DNA of 64,000 nucleotides, from assembly GCA_004794655.1 (NCBI GenBank), contig SMMW01000555.1, forward strand, positions 1,860,001 through 1,924,000, given 5' to 3'. This document shows positions 37,301-49,501 of the stretch, in pieces. Positions within the stretch are counted from its first letter, which is position 1. Every line of letters starts with the position of its first letter. The notes below the pieces were generated by a model. It saw only the letters and a list, made by a program, of their open reading frames with translations, was not told the origin of the DNA and did not search any database. This stretch comes from Marisa cornuarietis (lineage: Eukaryota > Mollusca > Gastropoda > Architaenioglossa > Ampullariidae). The position numbers and the translations under genes were made by a program.

Positions 37301-40300
37301 AGCTTATGTCACTGAATATGCTATGTACGGTAAGACTATAAAACACAGTTTCCAGTCTTCTGATGTTTGTCACTAATAATTTTAAAGTGACTGTCATCAT
37401 AGCATTAAATTTATTTACTAATGTATTGTAATTAGACTTAAGACAATCTACAAATGGGATGCGGGAGCACTTTCTTTTCACTAATACCCTTTCATAGCTA
37501 TCAAACAAGGCAGTAACAGATTGCACAGAATTATTTCTTTCCTCTCCAACTTTCTGTGTAAATAATGCTCTAAAAAAATAAAAGTGCCATTACCTGGTCA
37601 GTGCCAAGATGCTTTGCAGATTAAAGTCCTTCAGGTATGTAATGAGGGCTCCTACACAGCACACGACAGGCTTGGGCAGGGCCAACACATCCTGAAGACC
37701 TCTGGCTGAAAGCAGTCATTAAAAAGTGGTCAAGGTTATGCTGCAGTTTCAAGATTTTAAAATGCTACAGTAACATCAAGATATCAAGCCCTGACATTCT
37801 TTGTTAAACCCCATAAGCAATAGCTCTTATTGTGTGTTTTACTTCACAAACTTCACAAAATATACTGTTATAAACTGCATTACCATTTACAGATGAGTAG
37901 AAGTTTGAGACTGTCTCAAAAGCCTGGCCATATGAGAATTTCTCCTCTTCCAAAGACTCTACACGAATACGATCATCTGCTGTTGAACTGTTTAAAAGAA
38001 CAGTATGCTGAATAAATGCTGCTTTAGGCTGTAAACAAGAAAAACCTTTAAAATAAACACACAAAAAATCATATAGCCTACTCATTACAATTAAAGCAGC
38101 TTTTTCGTGTAATGAAGTCATAACTATTAAATATTTAATATGACAATAAAATAATCATAAACTGATGTTGACATCATTTTTTAAAAAGTAGGATGGAAAA
38201 GAACATACCTGACCGCAACCAAACTTTGAATAAGTTTATCTGTTCCACGTGTAGGTGAGACTGAAATAAGCACTTCCACAGGTTGTAAATGCGAGATGCG
38301 AGTCTCCAGCTCTTGACGACTCTCCCCATCAAGAAAACTGTCAAATACTATGTCACTTGTTGCTGGATCAACTGCCTGTGACAGAAGTAGGTCCAAAAAA
38401 ATCCTTTGTCAATCAGCGCTTACCAACATTATTAGAAAATCTAGACAAAGTGATCTTTATTGTTACTGATTAGTTATTTGACTTAACATCTTTTAAAATT
38501 GTCACTTTCTGTGTAGACTGTTCAGATGAAAGAATTCATGGGCAACACTAATCATGAACTTTAGCTGACAAGACCATGGTATATTAGACAAGTATTAAAT
38601 ACAAATAACAAATAAGGAAGCGAGCATTATTAAGGATCAGTGGATATTCTGCCATTAGTACTAAAGACTAGTAAAGACATATGGTTAAAAAAAACTGGGC
38701 AAGGAAGCCGAAAGCTGTAAGAACCTTGAACACAAGGTAAAGGAGATTTGTTTCATGATGCAGAGTTGATGGTTAAGAAATGTTAGAGCAAATTTAGTAT
38801 CATGCATCATCATGAATCTTCTTTCATTCAGATCACAATGACAATTATGGCACATACCACCATAGCAACCTGCTGCTGGTGCTTAGAACCGGAATCACTT
38901 GGAAAGTCATAAACACACATAAGATATGAGTTGGGATGAAGGCCTTCAGTGACTGAACTCACGCCATCAGAGTCTGAGACATTTGATGACTGATCTACAT
39001 GTAGTCTGATTAAGAAAAGTGTTGAGGTTGAGAACATTACTATTTGTTACTACTTTTCTTATGCTATTCTAATGTCTGTTGTATACATCAAACTGTAAAC
39101 AAATAATCATTTAACATGCAAAACTAATGAAAGTCAAATCACAGTAAAGAAAAAGAAACATTATAAATTAAAGATGAAAAATAATAATAATAAATGCAAA
39201 AATGTGTAATGCGCATAGTACCACTCCTAAGGAGCATGCTCTTAGTGCTAAAAAACAATAACGAGACATGGAAAACATATGAGGGACAAACAAACAACAT
39301 ATGAACTACAAAAGAAAAAACAATAGTACTGATGATGAATAGAAACAAATATAGAAAACACAAATAGGAACCCAATAGAGAGTATGGTGATTTTGCATGA
39401 GGAAGACATGCAGGGAAGAAGCAATAAACAGAAAAGGGGGAAGGATGTAAAAATGGACTAGCACTGTAGGATCTGATGTTAGGAATAATGTTTAAGGAAG
39501 AGGTACGTTTTCAGTGCACATTTAAAGGATTAAATAGTGGGTGGGTGGCAGATATGGAAAGCATGATCACACAAATTTAATCAGTGACTAACTCATAATG
39601 AATATCATACAATATGATGTTAAAGCATGCAGACTTGTCACATTTGCAAAAACTTCTTAATTATAAAAGCTTATAGTCCACTGCCAGTATTTCAGTTACA
39701 GGCTTCCATTAGCTATGAACTTCTATCTGAGACAAGGATATCTTCTCCAATAAGTGTTGACTTTGTATAAAGGGCTGTTAGGCGACGAGTAAAAGGAGCA
39801 TTTCGATTGTTTCCAGCTGCTTTCAGAGCTGCAGTCTCAGTCTGCTTGACAACACCCACCTTATCAAAAAGACAAAATCCTGATAAGCTTTAAAAGTAAC
39901 TGTCATCAGAATGAGTTGAAAAACAAAAAAAATTTTGCCTTGAAGCCATGAATTATAATTCAATTCTAACAGCTTTGAAGTAAAAAAAATATAATAAACC
40001 ACCAAAGCTTTGAAAATATAGGTTATCTAAGCTGTCTCCCAACTCCAATATATATATATATATACCTATATGGATTTTTATAGCTTTATTTACTTATTAT
40101 TTATTTTGATGATAACTAGATCAGGAATGTGTAGTGCAAAAAAAGGATTATTATTAGTCACAACTACAACAGTGAATAGTAAAATTCAGTGATGTAAAAT
40201 GAAAGTAATGAATCAAGATTACTAAAACATGTAAAGACAGCCAAATGCTACCCATATTTTACATAATCACAATTTCCTTATTCTAATATACAAATTACTG

Positions 40301-42322
40301 ATAACAGAAACTAATTATTAGTACCTTATAACCAGCTGCCACAAGCCGCCTAACATGAACAAAGAGTCGGTGGACTGGGATACTGGCTGTCATGAAGTTG
40401 TGATCAGGGTGGCAAAATATTTTCAGTTCTTTTGCAGCAATCTACAAATACAATCCAAAACAACATTAGCATTGCTAAGCAGATTAAAACAATCATTTGT
40501 TACATTACAAAATAAGGGTCTATATTTTGCTATTATTAGTTTTGTTTTGAAGATTCTGTAAAATCTGTGCAACAGCATACATTAGAGAATGTACACAGTA
40601 ATGATACAATGACTGGAAATCATCCAAATGATCTATGCAGGTAATAATAGTAGTATCAGTATCTGCCTCCAACACTCAACTTAGACAACAGAGCAACACA
40701 AATAATCTCAGCTCTATCATTTCAAACACTGAAAAGAAAGGCATTTGTAAGAGCTCAGACCTCTGCATCAGTACCAAAAAAGCGATATTTGTAGCCACAC
40801 TCCACAAGCAAGATTGCATCAGGATACTTCTCCTTGATCTCCAGGTACTGTTGCTCCAAAGGTGTGAACTTTGGCTTTTTTTGTTTGTTAAAAGATGAAA
40901 AATGTGAAGAAGCCACAGGAATGAAAGTAGCTAACTTTTCCATCTTTGAAGGCCCTGCTTTGGAAGCGCACTTTGTCTTTGCACACTTAGACTTGTCCTT
41001 TTTCTCCTTTATTGATGTGCTTGTTGTAAAATCTGAAACCACTTGACTTTCATCACCACTTTCACTGCCTGACTGAACACTCATGTCCTCTTCTTGTGAC
41101 TGATCATAACTAAGCATATCTGGCAAATTTTTGGGTTTCCACAATGTTCTTGGTGCTGATGCCTCCCTGGAACTTTCTTCACTAAGTGCAAATTCCTGGA
41201 GCCGAACAGACGCACTTTCTTTGGATGCAATACAGGTTACTGATGACTTGGACAATAAAGGAGAAAATTTTTCGGTGCTTTTAGGTGATGTGCTTTCAAC
41301 TTGTCTTTTTCCTCCACGTGATTTTTTTAAGACTTGTGGTTTGGCTTCTTTAGGGACTGTTTTTCTTTTCTTGCCTTTCTTCCCTGGTGTTTCCTGCTGA
41401 TAGAAGCATACATAAAATAATATACAGAACTACTGTAAATTTTCTAAAGTAATAATATCTTATGTGCATATATCAACTGCTGATTTATAATCATTAAATA
41501 CTGTTTATGTATGTATACACAAATATATTTATGTACATACATACTGAACCATGCCTGAAGCATACAGATTACTGCATCTCATATCCAGAAGTCCAGACTG
41601 ACACATTAAATTCAGACACCAAAAAAACTGGATCAAACAACATAAGGCATTTTGACACAACTATAGGAGAGATGCCTCAGCCTGATGGTAGCAAACAGCC
41701 TTCTTTCATCTGAGAACAAGTCACTGACGGGTACTGTCACATATTATTACCTGAAGCTGTCACACACAGATGAGTGTCCATGTGGCACAGGTATCTAAAA
41801 CGCAGAAAACATCTTACAAGAATGCCCCCTTCAGGCACCTTAAAATCCGCGGTGTGTCCTAATACAACGGATCTAAGGGAAAAACTGTTGGAGAACAGAA
41901 ATGAACTAGAAAGAACAGTATTCTATCAAATACACAAAAATCACTGCGTGATAACCATGACCACCCAAACATCTGAACGCAGAAGAACTGACAATCTCTA
42001 GTTGAGCGCGCAGTATTACGAATAAACTGACAACAAAATCAGCAAATCAAGACTAAAAGTAAAAGATCGCGAGCAATTTCCTTAACAAAATCTTTTTATT
42101 TAAAAGTCAAGTTTTAAAACATACCTTTCCGATACCAGCAGTGGTGGCTTCATACTTAGACTGTGTCTCTGCCAGTGGTGGTGGCTCGAGATCATCGTCC
42201 GCTTCAGCATCTGTGACAAACTTTGTACCATTTGTCTGTTTATTATCGCGTCCGAACTTTGAGGCAAAAAATTTCGAAATTGTAACCTGTTTGGTGGCTA
42301 GCGTTGATTTTCCTCTTGGCAT
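31345..42322 (-). CDS. MSH3: DNA mismatch repair protein MSH3, 21 exons
   Basis: MutS-beta subunit, 1156 residues, expected to pair with MSH2 in the nucleus to recognise insertion/deletion loops. Exons: 42322-42125, 41396-40761, 40441-40325, 39859-39721, 38994-38858, 38375-38209, 37987-37884, 37705-37594, 37136-36942, 36267-36135, 35853-35666, 35363-35195, 34894-34830, 34651-34535, 34031-33924, 33372-33258, 32889-32732, 32606-32420, 32314-32206, 31885-31651, 31426-31345. Visible features: a PIP-box QVTISKFF (residues 12-19), a basic/acidic disordered linker, the MSH3-type mismatch-binding motif [11 protein letters not shown] (about 268-278), Walker [10 protein letters not shown] (911-919), Walker B with DE at 990-991 in [19 protein letters not shown], and the C-terminal helix-turn-helix region. 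Length is close to human MSH3 (1137). The exon 4/5 junction is the weakest call: GTTCAT donor, with alternatives at 39734 and 38989. The start is the first Met of a conserved-looking exon. Confidence 0.95.
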
Positions 42323-42524
42323 CGTGGGATAAACGTGTTAAGATACTTTTTTAAGCATCACTCATTTCTGTTTCAGCACTCATTGCCGCCTGTATTACGA
42401 TCGACAAGAGTAGGGTCCCTTTTTAGCACTCTCTCCTTGAAAACCATTTTCGCACTTGATGGGCCTGAGAGGAGGTGAGGGGTCATTACGACGAGATACT
42501 TCAAATACCTACTGAAGGTCCAGG
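42323..42524. promoter_or_regulatory. Shared divergent promoter of MSH3 and the C3orf38 homologue
   Basis: Only 202 bp separate the two start codons, which point away from each other, so both 5' UTRs and core promoters must lie within or very near this interval unless upstream non-coding exons exist. No TATA box is evident. The interval is mixed in composition rather than strongly CpG-rich. Bidirectional control is inferred from geometry. Confidence 0.6.
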
Positions 42525-45500
42525 ATGATGACTCCAAAAGAGATAAAGGAATTTAGAGTTCTTCTAAACAAGTTAAATGACGAAGAGTTAAAAGCTTTAA
42601 AAGACACGGTGACAAAACGACAAATTGCTGCGGAAGACAGAAATGGTGTTTACCGTTTGTATTGTGTTAAAAATGTGTATTTCCGTTATTATCGTAATTG
42701 TTGGCATGCCTCCTCCCCAAAAGTGCAAACTTGTCCGTGTGTACATTAGAAAGAGATGGGGGGAAAGAGACGTTAAACAGTTGAATATACTGAAACATCC
42801 TGAATGAATTAGGAAAACAAATTTGAAGTAAATAGAGTAAATAGAGTCCTAATTTTTAACAGATCCATGCAAATCAGTTTTAAAACGAAACGATTTACAA
42901 GTGTAAACGTATGAAATATTTATAAGATACTAGTTTTTATATTTCTGTGAACTTAAACTTGTTTCCCATGCTTTTTCAAGTTCCCCCCTTCCCCAAAGAA
43001 GACATTAACCATTGCTTCAAGTGTATGTTAATGGGGTACTTTTTATGGAACATTCTTATAAACATTTACAACGGAACATTTGCTTGTCTTTCTAATTTTT
43101 TGTTTTTGTTGCCTTTACTGATTTTATATGTATCAGGTAATAATACAAAGTCAAGGAAACCAGACATCTACTTCTTTATTTGTATTAAGCCAAGATGAAT
43201 GTGCTCCCGGCAACCACTTTTTAAAATGTATTACTTTGTATGAATTGATGCAAAACACTATTTTGGCTACAAAAGACTCATATTCAGAATGACGAAGCAT
43301 TACTGTTATATAGTAAAAAAGACTTTATTTATAATCAGACCTATTTATTGTTGAGGATAAATTATTGAAAACAAGCTTTCCTGAGGAAGAGGATTATAGG
43401 GTTCATAAAAAATCCATATTTTTCACCACTTAGGTTGTCAATTTGAAATACTGAAAAATGTGAATTTACAAGTTAATGCAGTAAAAATCATACTGCTGTC
43501 TGTTAAATATGTTGCTTAAGGCAATGGAAAGGCCACCTTTACATTTTCGACATTTTTATTAATCGTGTTTGTACCAGCAGTGAGCAATTCCTTCAAAATC
43601 TTTTTTTAGTGAATCTGTGGGATGTCCTGGGCCAGCAACTTAAAGCCAACCACCTCTATCAGCTTTACCAGTTTCTTCAGCAAGAGTGGCAGGCAGTTCC
43701 TCAAGGCACTCTAAGAACATTGGTTCAGTCCATGAGACAACAGAGTGTTGCCTGAATTCAGGCCAATGGTGGACACACACAACATTGACTTTCTTTTTCT
43801 GAATTTTGAAAACATGAATTATGTCAGTCCAAGCTCAGATTTTTGTTAAAATGATTTATTTTAATGAAATTGGCGGATGGTGTTTCACTTAATAAAGAAA
43901 TTCTTGATTCAGTGTTATTGTCTGTGTGTTTATTGGCACAAAACCGTGGTTGACTATACAACTGGCCTTTCCATTGCCTTGAAGAGTATATTTTAGTATT
44001 GTGTTTTTTATTTTAGAAACTATAATGTTATTGTGAATTCCCACATGAATTTGTCTGTGCTGATGTTTTTTCAGAGGCCATAAAGGCAGTTATTGAATAT
44101 TCTTCAAATGCAGCAGAGTTACTTCGCCGCAGGAAAATTCGACGAGACTTGCTTTTTCAATATTTAGTGTCCAAGTCCATCACTGTTGCACCAAATGCAG
44201 AGAAACATGTCTTGGTCAGCAGCATACTGACTTACTGGGGTTCTCAGCTGCCAATAGATGGAGACCTTATGGTAATGATCACACTTCCAGGCTTCTGATA
44301 TTTGTACATACATAGGGTGGATAAAATAGGACTATCTATCCTACTCTGATATTATCCTGTATATTAACCTGCCAGTATGACAGGCTGGTTGGATAAAAGT
44401 GTGGCAAGCGATCAAGCAGAACAGAAGCCAAAGTAAAATGAACTGTGTCAGTCATGAAGTCTCGACATTGAAATGGAATCAAAGCCATTGGCACTGATTG
44501 AAGGGACACTACAATCCAAACGCACAATGGCAGGCACATAAAAAGCACACCACAAAGAAGTCCACCATGAAGATATGACAAAAATGCGACAGGGCTGCCC
44601 CCTCCAGCCAGTTAGGCGAACAGCCATCACTCTAATCAAACAGCATGACAATAGATTCAGACAGAATGTTTTGTTACTCTTGTCTCAGTAAGAGTACAAA
44701 TCATCAACATCCATTCCAGATGCACAAGTTCTTCATTTCCTATGCAACGCACTGCAGCAATTTGATGTTGCTCTTATTTTTAATGGTACAGTCTTTGCCT
44801 GTAAGCTGAAAATCTTGTTCAGATACAACCTTAGTCTTCTGTTTTGGTGATATTCAGTCATTGTACCTGTCAACCCATAATAGAGAGTTTGAGATTCAGC
44901 ACTTGCATGACGCGTGCGGGAGCGGCGACCTGTAGCGTCACGGGAATTTGCGCCCTACATCATCACATCCACAAAATCCAACCAATCGCTTTCTCACAAC
45001 GGGTAGGTTTAGAGGCTCGTCGTTCTCGTTGCCGCACACGTCTCCCTACGCGTTGTGGATCTCAAACTCTCTAATGACAGTCATCACCTGCTCTTCTTAT
45101 ATCCCCTCCCTTCTTCTTTATCTCTATATCTCATTTCAAGCGGCACAGTTTGTTTATTTAGTCTCTTCAACATTGGTTTTTTATTTAATTCAGCATGGTG
45201 ATATGAAGTCTATGTGAGAGAAAATTAGTATAATTTCATTTTGACATTTTACCCTTTTCATTTTAGGACATTGACTCTGACACCTGTTTGGCAAACCCTG
45301 CTTTAAGGAGATCCAGCACAAAAACTGTTGCTGATTCATCACAAACAACACCTGTAGAGGCTGCCAGTGCTGGAGATGAGCTTCATTTAAGCCAGCAGAA
45401 AGGTCTCAGCCGACAACAAGAGACACTTGTGACAGGAGGGTCTCGCCCAAATCCAGAGAGTCAAGTCATGGGAGAGATGTTTGTAACCTGGTTTTACAAA

Positions 45501-45983
45501 ATGCTTAACGCTGAGAATCCCTTGATAAGTGGTGCTGGTGAAGCAAACTTTGGCCCTCAGCATTTTTGGGACAATTGCTCGCTTAGGATTGTCAGCACGA
45601 CCCAGAACAGTTCAGACGAAACATTCACTGGTAACATGCTTGTCTCACAACGTTTAAAAGCTCTTGTCAGAGAGGAACACCTTCTGTTCAACCCAAATGT
45701 AAGCAAGGAAGGGGTTCGCACAAGTACAAGTCCTTATGGTCTCTTCATGGTGATGGTGTGTGGAACCATTCATCAACACAACAGCTGCCTTGGTGTATTT
45801 GAACAGATGTTTGGCATTGTCCGTGATCCAAGCGCAGACAACACTTGGAAAATTAAGGTCACCAACCTGCGTGTGATCAGTGGTCAGACAAACACCCCTC
45901 CTAGAATAAGAGAGACAGCAGACCAAGACATGTTGGCTATTGCAGGTACAAGCATGCCCAGTCCTGTTGTGATGCCAGAATAA
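42525..45983 (+). CDS. C3orf38: C3orf38-like protein
   Basis: 344-residue homologue of vertebrate C3orf38 (329 residues in human), a conserved protein of poorly defined function. Exons: 42525-42645, 44075-44271, 45267-45983 (TAA), phases 1 and 0. Exon 1 gives LLNKLNDEELKALKDTVT, like human LLDNDEIMALCDTVT. Exon 2 gives SNAAELLRRRKIRRDLLFQYL, like human [20 protein letters not shown]. Exon 3 carries the C-terminal domain with MGEMFVTWFYKMLNAENP, GPQHFWDNCSLR, SPYGLFMVMVCGTIH, CLGVFEQMFGIVRDP and NTWKIKVTNLRV. No signal peptide or membrane segment is visible. The exon 1 donor (GTGTTT) is weak. The gene is head-to-head with MSH3. Its introns carry a Tc1-like remnant and a MITE. The Met at 45288 is internal, not the start. 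Confidence 0.92.
43514..43986 (+). mobile_element. Tc1/mariner-like element remnant
   Basis: A terminal inverted repeat pair, AAGGCAATGGAAAGGCCA near 43518-43535 and its near-complement near 43964-43985, bounds about 470 bp. Inside, near 43605-43760, the plus strand reads NLWDVLGQQLKANHLYQL, then LQQEWQAVPQGTLRTLVQSM, a stop, and IQANGGHTQH. This is the C-terminal end of a Tc1-type transposase. Upstream transposase domains are missing. It lies in intron 1 of the C3orf38 homologue. Confidence 0.8.
44878..45078. mobile_element. MITE with about 50 bp imperfect terminal inverted repeats
   Basis: The ends are TAGAGAGTTTGAGAT and its exact complement ATCTCAAACTCTCTA. Inward, similarity continues through ACGCGT-type and GTGCGG-type words for roughly 50 bp per arm. 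The interior is GC-rich with no coding potential. The target-site duplication is unclear. It lies in intron 2 of the C3orf38 homologue. Confidence 0.75.
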
Positions 45984-47084
45984 GGCAAGATAAATCTTTA
46001 TAGACTTCTAAGTGAAAAAATCTACCTTATTAATGCAACATACTGAAAAGTGTTATTGGAGTCCCTTGTGTGCAGAAAGAAAAGATGAACAGTTTATGAA
46101 CAAGTTGTGTGTGAGCTACTACAAGGGTTAGATTTCACAAACAGATATTGTGATAGTCAAGATATGGTGTTGTGTACCATTTCTTCTGCATGCCAAATGT
46201 TATGGGGTGTGGATGTTTGAATTTGAGAGGGTTGTATGTTATGCAAATATGAAAAACTTAAGCATCTTTGAGTTTCTCAGTCCCGAAGATTGATGCATGA
46301 TGTTTGTTTACTGCAGTTTAATAGGAATAATATACAAATGCACAAGATGAATCAGACAGATAATGAGAAGGGGGCTGATAGGGAGCAACAGCCAATAGCC
46401 TAATTGTAAGCACGTGTAATTGAGTAAGATACTCAAGTCAAGAATGAAAGCCGCACCCATGTATTTCTGGTTTGTTTACAACAGCTGTTTCTGTATGTCT
46501 GTACACTGTCACAGAAGGGTGACATGAAGTTAACGAGTCAGCATAGTGCATATCTGTGGAATGAGTGATAGGGATTTTTTTTGTTTCAAGGGGGAAGATT
46601 CTAGAAAGGGAAAAGACAATATAATTAACCACCGCCAGCTAGCACTTCACTTGCCAGGGAGACATGGCAAGTGCCGAGATGTTGTGTGTGGGGTAGTGAA
46701 GGCTGCATCTTCACACACACACACGTGGTATTCTCATTTCTTTCGTTCCTCAGATTTTTTCTAATGTTTTTATATTGATTTGTATTAGTAATTTGTTTTT
46801 AAACTGTCAATAGGTACAAGGTGGGCCATGGAGTATGGGGCCAGAATTTACAAAAGGAACGAGCTTTGGGCTTGTCTGGTACTTTTTGGCGGATTACTGA
46901 GTACAGTGTTTGTCCCACTTCCACATGCAAACAGTTGGGATTCAAAGATGCTACATCACTTTGAGTCTTTACATTGATTAAATTTTTGAAAGCCTTTATT
47001 TATTAACATTTTAGTAAAACCGTGTGAAATGTTTGCTGTCTCTGTGTTTGTCAACCTATAAGTTTGACATGCAAGCTGCAACAG

Positions 47085-47164
47085 TTGGGATTCAACCTCG
47101 CCGTGATATAGCCCTAGTTGCTGGCACGGCGTTAAACACAAACAAACAAACATTGGGATTCAAC
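47085..47164 (+). mobile_element. 5'-truncated SINE with 12 bp target-site duplication
   Basis: The 56 bp insert (47097-47152) carries GATATAGCCCTAGTTGCTGG, then CACGGCGTTAAACACAAAC and an (ACAA)n tail. It is flanked on both sides by perfect TTGGGATTCAAC (47085-47096 and 47153-47164). That is the signature of LINE-mediated insertion of a severely 5'-truncated SINE. Confidence 0.85.
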
Positions 47165-47493
47165 ACCGAACGAAGTGAACTTCATTTATTTTACACGATT
47201 TACAGAGCAGATCATGTACAGTGTGTCTTCTGCATGGAAAATAATGGAGCGAAAGCGGGACGCGTGCCGATGATGGTGTCGTCACCGACAAAGAGCGCCA
47301 AAAAAGAGGTGGGGGGACCTTGTGAATCGAGGGGATGGGGGCCCGCCGCTGGCACTGCAACGTCTAGGCCCTAAGCGAGAGATGTCAAAGGTGCTTGTTT
47401 TCGTAGTTACGTAACGACACAGTGAATCTTTCTCTTCCCGTTTCTCCATCACCAAACAAACTACATTAGTCTACAATTATAACTCTACACCGG

Positions 47494-47540
47494 GGATGGG
47501 CAAAGTACGGCCCATGGATGTCTTGATCGGCCCGTCTGCC
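47494..47540. mobile_element. hAT-like transposon terminal sequence
   Basis: GGGGATGGGCAAAGTACGGC followed by CCATGG and GATCGGCCC resembles the CAGGGGTGGGCAAA-type ends of many animal hAT elements. The partner end was not found, so this may be a solo remnant. Confidence 0.45.
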
Positions 47541-49501
47541 AAAATGTGAAATGCACTTTATTTCATTTTAAAAAAAATTCAGCCTAGGTTAATTTGCTTG
47601 AAATTTATTTTATCAAGTACAACAGAGAAATCGTCAGTCCGTAACATGCTTACACAATCGACAAAGTAAAAAATAACAAATAACACGGCTGACATGTCTG
47701 ATGGAGTCGTTAGAGAGCATTGGGTTTATCAAAAGAAAAGCTGGCTTTAAAGTTTTATTGTGAGGGAATTCAAACACCTTCACTTTACACAATAAATTCG
47801 GTAAGTGCAGCCATTATGTACTCATTTGTTGTCCATTCCATTATCACTAGGTTTGTTGTGTAGTCACCTGGTCTGGGGATTTGGGTATTTTACCAGCCCG
47901 TGGCATTGCTAAGAATTTTTCAGAAAGAAAACTTTGCCCGCTGGTCTACACAGTAGATCCTTGATACCATATTATTACTTGTAATATGGCAGTCAGCAAA
48001 ATGCCAAACTAAAACACATTATTGCAAAACTATTTTTCAAACTGCTGTCCCGAAAACAGTTTGGCTTATAAATTGATCACGGTGGAGTCACGGGAAGTTT
48101 GGAGCGGGAGGAGGATGAAAAAGATGAGGTTAGCATGAGAAAGATAATTTAAGCACGAACTTGTATTACTGGACAGCTTGCAGACGATTTTTTTCAGTTT
48201 ACTAGAACGAGGCTTTTGACGACTTTGCTTTCTGTTTATTCACATTCATTGCTTAAGTTCGCTGAGATTAACAACGTAGAACTTCGCAAGAGGCTAAGAG
48301 TGAGTCTCGGCAGACAGACATCAATCCACCCTCCGTGATTTAATTAAGTTTTAACTAGAGGCGATGGGCGGGTAGGGAGGAAAGTTAATGCCACTGGGAA
48401 GTGGGGGAACTCCGACAACCGTAACCAAAGAAGCTGACACCTTAGGAGGGACGATCAGACAACCACCACCATCGCCGTGCAATAAAACATCGGCCGGCAG
48501 GTCATTATCTTTCTGGTCACGCGTCAAACACCGAAGCCCGCGGAGCAACAAAAATTAAATAGGGATCGAAAGATTTTTAAATACAAGTTAGCCATTGATC
48601 GACTTTTTAGATGAAAGCCAGAAAGCAGGACATTGGGCGTCCAGCCTGAACATTCTATGAGCAGGCGGGACACGCGGTCAAAGCCGGGACTGTGCCGCCT
48701 AAATCGGGACGTCTGGTCACTTTAATATTGAGATGCTTAGTTCTCCCCATAGTTCTGCACCATATTGTAACATAGGCTGAAATTTAACATCAAAAAGTTT
48801 CAAAAATACATCTAAACTTGTATTATTATCAAATCTAAAAGTTTTCGTTTTTAAAAATAAACCTTTCTTCCTCTGCCAAGTCCTGACATGCAGCTGTAAA
48901 ACTAAGTTTAGTAGAAAACAAAAATCCTATAGGTATTTATAAACATTAACAACAAGCATTGCAATACGTGTTGTAATTGTAGGTCCAGCATTCTCTTGCT
49001 CTTAAAAACCCAATTTTGGGAAAACTACACTATTACTTTTATCTAAATTTAGTCCAAGTTTATTTAACTAAATTTAAGTCCAAGGAAGATAAAGCTATAC
49101 TTAAATTATTTAACTGATTTTGCAAACCAATCACCGATTCAGATATAAAGACATCATCTGCAAATAACAAAATGAACAATTCTAAGTAATTTATAACTCC
49201 GCCTGGAACCCCCCCCCCCCGAGTAACCTGCCGGTCCCAAGCCCAAATGAAGGAGGAGGGTTGGGCGTGGGGCTAGCAACCCCACCCTGTAAAACAACCC
49301 TTGCTACAGAAACTACAACTACAACATTACCACAACGAGAGCCTGGACGGGAAGATCCCTCTTTGGAGGGACGTATGACGCGTGTAGGCGAAAGCCTTCG
49401 GGAAGTCAGCTCGCCGACCTATCTTCTCACGGCCAAGGCAAAAACCAGGATAGGGACCTGATCAGAGCCCTATACGAGAGAGGGAAGTCAGCTCAGGTAA
49501 C

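Larger units (their letters stand above)
45984..49186. other. Transposon-rich intergenic region, no supported gene
   Basis: Contains the 3' UTR of the C3orf38 homologue, a truncated SINE with a target-site duplication (47085-47164), a hAT-like transposon end (47494-47540), another transposon end-like motif (48640-48722), and the distal part of an old minus-strand LINE. No host exon was recognised. Confidence 0.55.

Noticed and set aside
45288..45983. Taking the Met at 45288 as the start of a 231-residue gene
   Set aside because: An acceptor at 45266 and two upstream exons homologous to C3orf38 show it is the internal part of the last exon.
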